Of a stretch of DNA of 64,000 nucleotides, positions 55,735 through 64,000 are shown one piece after another; position 1 is the stretch's first letter; each line of letters opens with the position of its first letter. The translations under genes were made by a program, and so were the position numbers. The notes under the pieces were generated by a model. The model saw only the letters and a list, made by a program, of their open reading frames with translations, searched no databases and had not been told where the DNA came from. The DNA lies in the NCBI RefSeq assembly GCF_003071065.1, contig NZ_QCXX01000009.1:248001-312000 (forward strand), read 5' to 3'. This DNA comes from Sphingobacterium athyrii. Lineage in GTDB: Bacteria > Bacteroidota > Bacteroidia > Sphingobacteriales > Sphingobacteriaceae.

Positions 55735-56955
55735 TTAAGTTCCGCTGTGGCTGGTCATACCATCTTTTCGCATCGCTTCGATTATTAGACAATTGTAGAC
55801 GTAGTCCCAGCTTGAGGTAACTTCCGAGTTTTGATTTAAGCCATAGGGCCACCAGTGCATAGTATCGCCATTAATAACCGCAGATTCATCGGTATTGATC
55901 GATTTTAGCATCCTGTTAGCGTTGGTCAAACTATACTTACCGTTTACAATAGCTTGCGACCACCAGTTTGTCGTACCGGTTCCAAAAGTATGGTTCATCT
56001 CATGCAACATCGTGCGTATATTTTGATAGCTTTCATTAGCGCCAAATCGCATCCATCCCTCATTGTTGGCATCGGCAGTAGGGACTCCTGGATCGTAGTT
56101 GAGATAAATATGTTTGGTAGCGGAGGTATATTCATTCGTATACCATAGCGCACTGTCGAGGGCCACTTGCAGCCGTTGATAAGCAGCAAGCTGTTGGGCT
56201 GTAGGATTATTCACTTTATTGAATGTGTAGGTTACTTTACCTTTGGCGATCGTACGGAAAGAAATGTCAGGTCCATAACTTACGCCGGTTTCGTTGATTG
56301 CATATGCCCGAAGATGGTAGTCTGTACTTGGAGTAAGGTTATGAATACCAATTCGAAACTTGCCCGTACCTTTTGATCCGTTCACAAGCTTATGATCACT
56401 TATCAATGGTTTTTCCATAGTTCCCCAACATATTCCTCGTTCGGTAACTGCACCACCACCACTGCTAATAATATTCACATCATAATAAATTATTGATGAG
56501 CCGATGATAAAGACTGGATTGGTGCCAAAGGTAACAGATTGTATATCAGCAGTTGTTAATTCCTCTTGCATGCCATAAGAAATGCCACCCTTATTTTTGG
56601 CATAAGGCCGAATATAATATGTTTGGGAGGGATTTAATGCGGATAAGGCTACGCTAAATTCACCTGATCCTTTGCTAGAGCTGGCTTCTATAGGATTATT
56701 GTCGATTGTAGGATTGGGAGTAATGCTCCAGCAGATACCACGGCTTGTCACTAGAGCCCCGCCTTTGTTGACTACTTTGCCTGTAATCAGAGCCCCAGTC
56801 GTTGTGACATTGGAGAAGGCTAATTTCCCCAACTCAGCAAGTGCGATGCCGTCTGTTTTTTCCGGAGGCATCAAAGCACTTATTTCGGCGGGAGTTTTTT
56901 TACAGCCTGAAAAACTACAGGCTGTAATCAACAAATAAAAAACTGATTTATTCAT
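55735..56955 (-). CDS. Lipoprotein with FN3-like repeats and HExxH domain (PUL3)
   Basis: The 406-residue lipoprotein (SFSGC, Cys18) has two fibronectin-like repeats at about 40-135 and 140-235 that share the RGICW...P...KGxGxF...L.PSxxYxxRxYAxNxxGxSYG pattern. A C-terminal domain follows, with MLHEMNHTFGTGT (His at about 318), a zinc-peptidase-like HExxH. The third ligand of metzincins (His after HExxHxxGxx) is not in place, so activity is uncertain. Last gene of the PUL3 operon, 9 bases after the DUF4998-type gene. A surface enzyme or binding protein is likely. Confidence 0.7.
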   Translation of the reverse strand: MNKSVFYLLITACSFSGCKKTPAEISALMPPEKTDGIALAELGKLAFSNVTTTGALITGKVVNKGGALVTSRGICWSITPNPTIDNNPIEASSSKGSGEFSVALSALNPSQTYYIRPYAKNKGGISYGMQEELTTADIQSVTFGTNPVFIIGSSIIYYDVNIISSGGGAVTERGICWGTMEKPLISDHKLVNGSKGTGKFRIGIHNLTPSTDYHLRAYAINETGVSYGPDISFRTIAKGKVTYTFNKVNNPTAQQLAAYQRLQVALDSALWYTNEYTSATKHIYLNYDPGVPTADANNEGWMRFGANESYQNIRTMLHEMNHTFGTGTTNWWSQAIVNGKYSLTNANRMLKSINTDESAVINGDTMHWWPYGLNQNSEVTSSWDYVYNCLIIEAMRKDGMTSHSGT

Positions 56956-56964
56956 GTCTATAGG

Positions 56965-58200
56965 TTATAATTTTTCGAAAATCATATTACCCGAAACTTT
57001 AAAATAGGAGCCATCGGAAGCAGTTCCATTCATGTTTCCAAGAAAGCCCAAGGTTACCGATCCTGCTTCGATTACCGTAAACTCAAGAATGGCCTGGTTT
57101 CCCGATATCGTTTTATAGCTGATGGCTGTGTTTAAGTCTGCTTGATCAGGTAGTCTGTTACCTTTTGCGGCGAGAAGATTAACTACCCCCGCACTCCCTT
57201 TGTCAATTTTTGAGACAGTAAAACGATATTTGCCGGGCTGAAGGTTGGTGGTTTGGTAAATCTTGCCATTTACTATAGGAGCTAAGTTAGGAGAAGGAGA
57301 AGCCCATTGCCACCAGCCAGCTTCCAAAGATAAACAAGCCTTTTTATCCCTGATCTCTATCCCGCCATAGTATTTTACTTCGGAGGTTCTGTAGTTTTTT
57401 GCTGCCTCGTTGACCAGCCAATAAGCTGGAGTGCCCCATCGATCGCCGCCCATTTCCAATGTCTCGAAAGGAAAGTTCATATTTTTAAGATACACCTCCT
57501 TAGGCAATATATTTGCAGAATAATTTGTGTAGAATGTATCGATACTTAGCGAATCTGGAACAAATAACGTACGGTAACGAAATGGTTTTCCGGGTAAAAA
57601 GTTTGCAAGCACACTTTTGCCAAATTTAATGGAGTCCCGCTGGACGACCAATTTTCCTGCTGTATTTGTATATTCAACTTCTGTAAATTGGGCACCACTT
57701 GTTAGATCGATACCCCCCCAATTGACCGTCGTTTTCTGATCTCCAGCAAAATAGTCGGCGCTATAGCTTGGTCTATTAATAAGCCCCGAACTGAACCTCT
57801 CACCATAAGATACGCCTGTTCTAAACACACTCAACGATTTATTGCCTTGCGCATCAAAGGTAATAAGTTCGAAATTGTGTACGCCCTCACTTATTTTCAA
57901 TGATAGCTTCAGGGTATCTACTCCTGTAGTCCGATTAATTTTAAGCTCTGTGGAATCTTTTCTATTATCCCAATATATTTTGAGCCGTTCTACTTTCGGA
58001 TCAGCCATAAATAATCCGGTAATATAAACTCGCTCATTGCCTGAATATATCTTCACTGAATCGATTTTCCCGGTATAGGCTATTTCACCACCTTCTAGGT
58101 ACTTTTTATAGTCATCACTTTTTGAACAGCAAAGTAAAAAAAGCATGGTTACACTTAGCATGGTTGCTATAAAGATTGTTTTAATATGTTGTATTTTCAT
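56965..58200 (-). CDS. DUF4998/DUF5013-type lipoprotein (PUL3)
   Basis: The 411-residue lipoprotein (FLLCCSK, acyl-Cys about 24 or 25) starts with YKKYLEGGEIAYTGKIDSVKIYSGNERVYITG, the mark of the DUF4998 domain, which runs to about residue 215. The C-terminal part (about 240-411) is a DUF5013-like beta-sandwich with WWQWASPSPNL and LQPGKYRFTVSKID, likely a carbohydrate-binding fold. Such lipoproteins accompany SusCD pairs and are thought to bind substrate at the surface. 31 bases after the preceding gene. Confidence 0.82.
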   Translation of the reverse strand: MKIQHIKTIFIATMLSVTMLFLLCCSKSDDYKKYLEGGEIAYTGKIDSVKIYSGNERVYITGLFMADPKVERLKIYWDNRKDSTELKINRTTGVDTLKLSLKISEGVHNFELITFDAQGNKSLSVFRTGVSYGERFSSGLINRPSYSADYFAGDQKTTVNWGGIDLTSGAQFTEVEYTNTAGKLVVQRDSIKFGKSVLANFLPGKPFRYRTLFVPDSLSIDTFYTNYSANILPKEVYLKNMNFPFETLEMGGDRWGTPAYWLVNEAAKNYRTSEVKYYGGIEIRDKKACLSLEAGWWQWASPSPNLAPIVNGKIYQTTNLQPGKYRFTVSKIDKGSAGVVNLLAAKGNRLPDQADLNTAISYKTISGNQAILEFTVIEAGSVTLGFLGNMNGTASDGSYFKVSGNMIFEKL

Positions 58201-58231
58201 AATAGTCTAATTGATAATGAAATAGATCGTA

Positions 58232-59428
58232 TTAACGTGGATCGCCATACACCTGTAATTCGGCGATTGACATAAACGATGACCCCTGCCAATTTTTAAT
58301 GGTTTTGATCCGGAGATAACGAGCCTTTGGTGCACTCACATCAAAGTCAAAACTTAAACCCGAATTAGCGAGCTGATAATCTTCGTCGGTTTGTTGTCCC
58401 ATAGGTAATCCAGAAGGTTTTTTACTTTCAAATGTACCCAAGAGTGTCCAGTTATTCCAGCTACCGTCTGATGGTGGATTGTCAGACCCCCACACTTCAA
58501 AGAATCGTACATTTCCGCCATAGTAATACATCCGACCATTATTGGTATATTCCGGATAGTCCCAAATGACGATCCTGCTCATTTTGGCCATGATACCGGT
58601 ATCGAATGTAACCCATTGTGGACCGTTGACGGTGACATCTGTTAAAGAAATATTGGGCCAGTTCCAATTATCCCCGTCCCACATTTTGGATAGGCCTGTG
58701 GAGGCATATTGTTGCTTGGTATCCGTAGGCAAGGTAACAGCCGTGTACCGCGATTTTGGTAATGCTGTTTCAAAGAGCGGGGTTAATGTAGTGACAAGTG
58801 TATCGGTAAAGTTCATGTATTTGTCCCTGACTGTAATAGCAAATTGTTTGGGATTTGGTTGGAATCCACGAATGGTGCGTGAGATTTGTTTGGCCGAAGT
58901 ATAGATGTTATCTACTGAAGGTACCCACTCACCGAGTGAATCCACCATAACCATGACCGTCAAATTTTTCTCGGTTTCATTTTCAGCAGTAATCCGGATG
59001 CCTCCAAAAGCAGGAATCGCCTCCAAACTTCGAAAAGTAGCCCAGATCGGATTTTCTTGGGGAACTACAGCTACTTCAATAGGGGCAGAACTAATCTCAC
59101 TTCTATTCACGGCATACAACTTAATCTGATGAGGATTTGTATCTGCAAAACCTTCGACTAGCAGCGTGTTGTTGTAGTAGGAAGATTTTACTTCCATTTC
59201 CTTTCCGGATTTTAACTGATAAACCGCTTTGATATACAACAGATCCTGATCCTTCGGTAGGGTATATGTAATTCTTGCCGCGCCAGGTAAATTTTCTACC
59301 TTGATATTGCTGACTTGTCCTGGTGCGTTACTGTTGATGACTGGTGCAACCTGGATTTCTTCTTTACAACTATGGAATAGGATGCAGATGAAAAATATGG
59401 ACTGCATCAGTTTTCTATTTATATTCAT
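58232..59428 (-). CDS. DUF4959/DUF5000 discoidin-like lipoprotein (PUL3)
   Basis: The 398-residue lipoprotein (LFHSC, acyl-Cys about 21) follows the common SusE-position layout. It has an N-terminal DUF4959 domain (NSNAPGQVSNIKVENLPGAARITYTLPKDQDLLYIKAVY), a middle DUF5126-like domain (IPAFGGIRITAENETEKNLTVMVMVD) and a C-terminal F5/8-type (DUF5000) domain with MWDGDNWNWPN, FDTGIMAKMSRIVIWD and KARYLRIKTIKNWQGSSFMSIAELQVYG. It probably binds glycan next to SusCD. Starts 32 bases after susD. Confidence 0.86.
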   Translation of the reverse strand: MNINRKLMQSIFFICILFHSCKEEIQVAPVINSNAPGQVSNIKVENLPGAARITYTLPKDQDLLYIKAVYQLKSGKEMEVKSSYYNNTLLVEGFADTNPHQIKLYAVNRSEISSAPIEVAVVPQENPIWATFRSLEAIPAFGGIRITAENETEKNLTVMVMVDSLGEWVPSVDNIYTSAKQISRTIRGFQPNPKQFAITVRDKYMNFTDTLVTTLTPLFETALPKSRYTAVTLPTDTKQQYASTGLSKMWDGDNWNWPNISLTDVTVNGPQWVTFDTGIMAKMSRIVIWDYPEYTNNGRMYYYGGNVRFFEVWGSDNPPSDGSWNNWTLLGTFESKKPSGLPMGQQTDEDYQLANSGLSFDFDVSAPKARYLRIKTIKNWQGSSFMSIAELQVYGDPR

Positions 59429-59460
59429 TTTCTAATGACTTTAAGGGTAAATTAAATGGA

Positions 59461-61389
59461 CTACCAACCTATATTTTGAATCAATGAAGGATTTACAGTT
59501 AATTCGCCTTGGGCTATGGGCCAGAAATAATCTCTGGGAGCCACAAACGTTTGTTGAAATAGTGTCCTTACCTGATAGTAGTCGTTGCTGACCTCTTGGT
59601 TTACGCTCCAACCGGTGATATTCTGATTGAAATATCTAACCGCTAATTTCCAGCGTCTCAAATCCCAATAACGTTTTCCCTCAAAGGCTAATTCGATCAT
59701 TCGTTCACGTTGAATGATCTCACGAAGGCCATCTTTGGTAGTAGGTTTGTCAGGGTTTGAAGAAAACTGGCTCCAAGAAGATAGGACTCCAGGGATTCCG
59801 GCACGCTCACGTATACGGTCTAAATATGTATAGACCTCACTTGAGGGACCGTTTGCTTCATTTAATGCTTCAGCATATATCAAATAAATATCACTTAATC
59901 GTGTGTTTGGCCAAGGATAATATTTATAGCTGACACCATTGCTGCTAAATGCCTGTTCCCAATTGACTAGTTTTTTAAGAAAATATCCCGTTTCATTAAT
60001 CCAACCATGGTTATTTGCTCCGGCAGGTTGATTTAATTTCGCCTGCACATAATAGGTGTCTTCGTCCGACAAGCTTTTGGTATCAAATTTAAACCAGATC
60101 CCGCCATCAAAACCTAGATCAGCATAAAAACGCGGCTCTCGGTCAAAATTTAGACGCGCCGTTGTATATCCCTCCTTAATGTAATAACGATCTGCTGCCG
60201 TCGCCACACGTAGGCTTGATTTGTCGTTAAAGTCCAAGGTTTTGTCTTCATTGATAGGTACGCCATTTTTTGTATAAAACATTTCTGCTATTTTCAGGGG
60301 CGCACTCAAATGCTGTCTTGCAGTTCCTACTACCGCCTCTGGCGTTAATAAAGGCATTGCATCCCGTTGTATATTCCATGCCTGATGATTGGGATTTGCC
60401 CATATATGTTCGGAAGACCAGCGTTCATTGAATCCTAGATTGATACCAAGTACCTTGGCTGTCACGTCGCTCATTTTAAACTGTCCATATTCTGCTTTAT
60501 TGAAGGGGAAAAATCGTATGCCTGCAGCATCAGCAGTTTCAATGGCAACTTTGGCTGCTTCAGCGGCTCTAGTCCATTTTGAAGCATCATAAGACGGTTT
60601 AAATAGTTGTTCACCTTTTGTATTGCGCATGGACTGGTAATCTGCATTTCCATTGAACAGTGGGCTCGCAGCTGTCAACAATACCTCTGCCTTGATCGCC
60701 TGGATAATTGGTTTGGTCACTCGTCCTAGTTCCGCTGTTTGGTTGGGAATAACCAATGGAACAGCCTTCTGTGCCGCAGAGTCAAGTAAAGTGACGATGT
60801 AATTGACGACCTCGTCGACTGGGCGTTGTTCCACCCGGACAGCGGACTGGTTTGCATCAAGTGATATATTTTTTTCGACAATAGGAATTGGACCATATTG
60901 GCGGAATAATAGATAATGGTAATATGCTTTTAAAAACAATACTTCGCCTATCCATCTCGAGCGGTCATCGCTAGATAGATCAGGTACTTTGGATAGATCA
61001 GCTACGTTTTCTAAAAAGATATTACAATCTCGAATTGCAATCCATAAGCCACTTCTCCAGGAGTCTACCAGTGGTTGATTGACATTTTGCCCACCTCGTG
61101 CTATACGCCAGTTATTGGCCGGATAAATTTCACGCTGTGCAACTGGGAGCCATACTTCGTCGCCTGCAAGAAAACCAATATTGCTTTGTGCGTCCGAATT
61201 ATTAGGCAGCCATGAGTAGCAGGTAAATAGAAATTTTTCTGCTTCATTACGCAAGGAAAATGCGTTGTCGATCGTCGCAACGTTATCTGGAACGACATCG
61301 ATATAATCTTTACAGGCAGAAACTCCAAAAGCACTAAACAAAATGTATGCAATATAGGTTGCTGTCTTTTTCATATTTTTATTTTTCAT
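59461..61389 (-). CDS. SusD-family glycan-binding lipoprotein (PUL3)
   Basis: The 642-residue lipoprotein (FGVSAC, acyl-Cys about 26) is a large SusD. It has KDYIDVVPDNVATIDNAFSLRNEAEKFLFTCYSWLP at the start, the helix GEVLFLKAYYHYLLFRQYGPIPIV and the C-terminal RLSDIYLIYAEALNEA, QRERMIELAFEGKRYWDLRRW and FWPIAQGELTVNPSLIQNIGW. Start codon 61389 or ATG 61374 are both possible. It starts 22 bases after the susC stop. Confidence 0.94.
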   Translation of the reverse strand: MKNKNMKKTATYIAYILFSAFGVSACKDYIDVVPDNVATIDNAFSLRNEAEKFLFTCYSWLPNNSDAQSNIGFLAGDEVWLPVAQREIYPANNWRIARGGQNVNQPLVDSWRSGLWIAIRDCNIFLENVADLSKVPDLSSDDRSRWIGEVLFLKAYYHYLLFRQYGPIPIVEKNISLDANQSAVRVEQRPVDEVVNYIVTLLDSAAQKAVPLVIPNQTAELGRVTKPIIQAIKAEVLLTAASPLFNGNADYQSMRNTKGEQLFKPSYDASKWTRAAEAAKVAIETADAAGIRFFPFNKAEYGQFKMSDVTAKVLGINLGFNERWSSEHIWANPNHQAWNIQRDAMPLLTPEAVVGTARQHLSAPLKIAEMFYTKNGVPINEDKTLDFNDKSSLRVATAADRYYIKEGYTTARLNFDREPRFYADLGFDGGIWFKFDTKSLSDEDTYYVQAKLNQPAGANNHGWINETGYFLKKLVNWEQAFSSNGVSYKYYPWPNTRLSDIYLIYAEALNEANGPSSEVYTYLDRIRERAGIPGVLSSWSQFSSNPDKPTTKDGLREIIQRERMIELAFEGKRYWDLRRWKLAVRYFNQNITGWSVNQEVSNDYYQVRTLFQQTFVAPRDYFWPIAQGELTVNPSLIQNIGW

Positions 61390-61411
61390 TATTTCTTATG
61401 TGTGATAAACA

Positions 61412-64000
61412 TTAAAAGCTCAGTTGTAAACCAATGTTATATACGGCCTGAATCGGATATCCGATTCCTTTTCCGCCCATTTCGACATCCCACATCTTGA
61501 ATGAACTCAATGCAAATAAATTCATACCGTTGGCATATATCCGTAAATTTTTTGCTTTAAGACGTTTCATTAAGCTATCTTTAAAGGTATAGCCCATTTC
61601 CACCGTTTTCAACCGTAGAAAAGCACCATTGCGCATCCACCATGTGCTTCGCTGATTATTGTTGTCAATGACATTCTCACTCAGTCGTGGCCAAAAGGCA
61701 TATAGGTTTCGGTTTTCTTCGCTCCAATAACTATCAGCAATAGCTTGCAAAAGACCATTTTGGGAACCACCATTTAAGTAGAAAGGGGAAATATTTTCAG
61801 GATTGATAAAAAACGAAGACCTTGCAGATCCTTGGAAGTAGAAGCTGAAATCCAAGCCCTTTCCACCTATCGTACCACCAAAACCATAGATCAATTCGGG
61901 GGTTGTTGGATATCCTATTGCGACACGGTCTAGATCTGTAATCTGTCCGTCGCCATTGATGTCACGGTATTTGATGTCCCCACCTAGGTAGTCTAATCCC
62001 GGTTTTCCAAACTGGACTGGTGAATTCAATACTTCCTGATCATCTACAAACAATCGTTCAGCGATATAGCCAAATTCTTGTGATGCGGAAGTTCCTACGG
62101 TATATCGACTTGCTTCTTTATAGGCAGGTTCGTCGACAATTAGTTTTTTACTTACTGCATAAGTCATTGTACCACGACCTTGAATGTACCAGCTGTCTCC
62201 AAAATTTTTATTGTAGTTTAGCGTTACATCCACACCTTTACTTTCAGCTTTGTTGGTATTGGCAACGATTGCAGCTCTGAGTCCCATGGTACTGGGGATA
62301 TAAGATCGTCCGGTGAGGATATTGCTCCGGATTTGTTTGTATACATCTACATTTAATTCAAGTTCTTTAAAGAGTCCCAGTTCCAGCCCAAGGTTTGTCT
62401 GACGTGATCTTTCCCATGTGATATCTTGGTTTGCATAGCGGCGTATAGAGATCGTTGGCCTACTATAGCCCGAAAGCTCACCAAAAGCTATCGGAAATGC
62501 ATTCATATCCACATCCGATAAATAGAAAAAGCGATCTTGTGAACGACCGATTTGATCGTTACCAGCAAACCCATGTGTGGCACGAATCTTTAGTTTTGAA
62601 ATAATATCTCTTACAGGTTCCAAAAAAGATTCATTGGATATATTATAGCTAAGCCCGAATGACGGAAAAAAACCTAAGCGGCGATTTTTCGCGAACCTTT
62701 CGGAGCCATTATAGCCAAAGTTGAATTCGGCAATATATCTGTCATCATAATTGTAGGAAAATCGCCCCGACAGACCAACATTGCGTGAAGGGAGCGACGA
62801 CTGGAGGTTTCCAGCATTTCCACTCAATGAATTTTGAACCAGCCCGATCACCGTGGCCCCCACGTTGTGCTTACCAAATCCATGGTTATAATTGGCGATC
62901 GCATGAGCATAAAACATAGAGTTTACTTCTTTTGCAGATTCTGAATAATCTAGGTATTCTGTACCAACTGTTCCTATCGAGCCTAAAGAACCATCATTCA
63001 TGACACGAATATTCAAATCTCCACTAGCATCCGCCGATGCGGTATAATAAAATGGATTGTACTTACGACTTACTTCAAAATAAGCATAACGTTTGACGTA
63101 GGTCATTGCCGTCAGACTCAGCCCGGGAATCAAGGCATTCAGGTTTTGGTTGATTTGAATCTGGGGCATGATCGTAGACGTATTGAATTCCTGGTAGCCA
63201 CGCACCATTTCTGCGTAGGGGTTTACAAATAGTCCCCCATTTCTATTTAAAGCATTACCAAATAAGGGATGATTCATATAGGGCATATAGGATGAGGGAT
63301 AAATAGCCGGAAACATCACTGGGTTTGACCAGATAGCACGCCTGAATGTCGCCGCCCCTCCATTGATACGGCTCCCATTTTCATCTGTACTACCAATAGG
63401 TCCGTTATAGTCATCAAACTGTGCATATACACGTACAATACCTACCGTCGTAGGGGTAAAGTTAATGTCGAGATTGGAGCGAACAGAGTAATTTTTTAAT
63501 TTGATATTATTGTTGAAATTGTTGATTCCATTCATTTTTAGAATACCATTATCGATATTATAGGTACCGGATAGGTAGTATTTTGCTTTAGCACCACCGC
63601 CGCTGATATTCAGGTTGTTTCGCTGATTGATCGTGTAATCTTTAATAAGTTGGTCGATCCAATTGTTATTGGGATAGAGTAGTGGATTGTCACCGGCTCT
63701 GGTATGGTCAATTTTAGTCTGCCAGTAAGGAAGTCCTTGTCCGCTAGCAGCATCAGCCGGCCTGGTCAGATAAGCTTCATTTGCCATTTCCATATAACGG
63801 ATATTATCTGCAAACTTAAAATTTCTAGTATTTGTTGAAATATTACTTTCCGTACGGAATTCAAATTTTGTAGCACCTTCCTTACCCAGTTTTGTCGTGA
63901 TCAGCACTACACCATTCGCCCCTCGTGCACCATACATTGCAGCTGCATTGGCATCACGAAGCACTGAAAAACTAGCAATATCGTCAGGCTGCAAACGGGC
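61412..64000 (-). CDS. SusC/RagA transporter, 5' end outside window (PUL3)
   Basis: The frame is open to the window edge, so the N-terminus (signal peptide, regulatory-like domain, start of plug) is missing; the TTG at 63994 is internal. The visible 860 or so residues begin in the plug at QPDDIASFSVLRDANAAAMYGARGANGVVLITTK, the SusC signature, and run through the barrel to AKNLRIYANGMNLFALS and YNIGLQLSF. Whether an STN domain is present cannot be seen. Confidence 0.94.
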   Translation of the reverse strand, partial: ARLQPDDIASFSVLRDANAAAMYGARGANGVVLITTKLGKEGATKFEFRTESNISTNTRNFKFADNIRYMEMANEAYLTRPADAASGQGLPYWQTKIDHTRAGDNPLLYPNNNWIDQLIKDYTINQRNNLNISGGGAKAKYYLSGTYNIDNGILKMNGINNFNNNIKLKNYSVRSNLDINFTPTTVGIVRVYAQFDDYNGPIGSTDENGSRINGGAATFRRAIWSNPVMFPAIYPSSYMPYMNHPLFGNALNRNGGLFVNPYAEMVRGYQEFNTSTIMPQIQINQNLNALIPGLSLTAMTYVKRYAYFEVSRKYNPFYYTASADASGDLNIRVMNDGSLGSIGTVGTEYLDYSESAKEVNSMFYAHAIANYNHGFGKHNVGATVIGLVQNSLSGNAGNLQSSLPSRNVGLSGRFSYNYDDRYIAEFNFGYNGSERFAKNRRLGFFPSFGLSYNISNESFLEPVRDIISKLKIRATHGFAGNDQIGRSQDRFFYLSDVDMNAFPIAFGELSGYSRPTISIRRYANQDITWERSRQTNLGLELGLFKELELNVDVYKQIRSNILTGRSYIPSTMGLRAAIVANTNKAESKGVDVTLNYNKNFGDSWYIQGRGTMTYAVSKKLIVDEPAYKEASRYTVGTSASQEFGYIAERLFVDDQEVLNSPVQFGKPGLDYLGGDIKYRDINGDGQITDLDRVAIGYPTTPELIYGFGGTIGGKGLDFSFYFQGSARSSFFINPENISPFYLNGGSQNGLLQAIADSYWSEENRNLYAFWPRLSENVIDNNNQRSTWWMRNGAFLRLKTVEMGYTFKDSLMKRLKAKNLRIYANGMNLFALSSFKMWDVEMGGKGIGYPIQAVYNIGLQLSF

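Noticed and set aside
1..64000. CRISPR arrays, tRNA or rRNA genes
   Set aside because: No regularly spaced direct repeats and no tRNA or rRNA signature sequences were seen on either strand.

Overview
The window comes from a member of the Bacteroidota, most likely a Sphingobacteriaceae (Sphingobacterium/Pedobacter-like) genome. The evidence is three SusC/SusD pairs, two hybrid two-component regulators (HTCS) that fuse sensor, kinase, receiver and AraC domains, a FecI/FecR pair feeding a SusC with an STN domain, many SpII lipoproteins, an AT-rich base composition and a few TAnnTTTG-like -7 boxes. There are no rRNA, tRNA or CRISPR features. The window starts inside a membrane-protein gene and ends inside a susC gene.

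Layout: (1) 1-3854: a truncated membrane protein, an IS110-family element, two small hypothetical genes and a secreted esterase. (2) 3942-15804, polysaccharide utilization locus 1 (PUL1): an HTCS diverges from a susC-susD-GH43-(unrecognised alpha/alpha-toroid protein) operon across an intergenic region rich in inverted repeats. (3) 16011-26395: mixed accessory genes. These are a small lipoprotein, two GNAT acetyltransferases, an AraC regulator with a Bcr/CflA-type efflux pump, a GH78 alpha-L-rhamnosidase, an NTF2-like secreted protein, an HD phosphohydrolase, and the decayed remains of a minus-strand gene. (4) 26899-37683, PUL2: ECF sigma, FecR anti-sigma, STN-SusC, SusD, SusE-like lipoprotein and two GH76 enzymes, which reads as an alpha-1,6-mannan utilization locus under trans-envelope sigma control. 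(5) 37862-42609: a minus-strand envelope/redox cassette (PF03640-repeat lipoprotein, monohaem cytochrome c lipoprotein, YceI, DUF5777 beta-barrel) diverging from an ECF sigma gene. The sigma gene overlaps a protein with an inner-membrane segment and a C-terminal barrel. A 12-bp perfect inverted repeat lies between the two units. (6) 42991-50754: a small lipoprotein, a DUF3267 membrane zincin, a GH16-GH43 fusion enzyme, a GH2 beta-galactosidase and a 2-hydroxyacid dehydrogenase. (7) 50795-64000: a nucleotidyltransferase pseudogene with two lesions, a second HTCS broken by a one-base frameshift, an 18-bp bidirectional terminator, and PUL3 on the minus strand (susC, susD, and three lipoproteins with DUF4959/5000-like, DUF4998/5013-like and FN3-like plus HExxH architecture).

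How the parts work together: SusC/SusD pairs bind and import oligosaccharides that surface lipoprotein enzymes release. HTCS proteins sense periplasmic oligosaccharides and activate their loci through AraC domains. The FecI/FecR system couples ligand occupancy of the STN-SusC to transcription of the GH76 locus. Direct repeats with a 19-bp period (TATATCCCC-like) occur upstream of both the GH78 gene and the GH16-GH43 gene and are candidate AraC/HTCS operators. Several genes are broken: the HTCS of the PUL3 region, the nucleotidyltransferase, and the remnant near 23 kb.

The best candidates for something undescribed are the sigma-controlled PF03640/cytochrome c/YceI/DUF5777 cassette with its membrane-spanning barrel protein, the unrecognised PUL1 enzyme, and the GH16-GH43 fusion with its operator-like repeats. 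All functional calls come from reading motifs; no database search was run.
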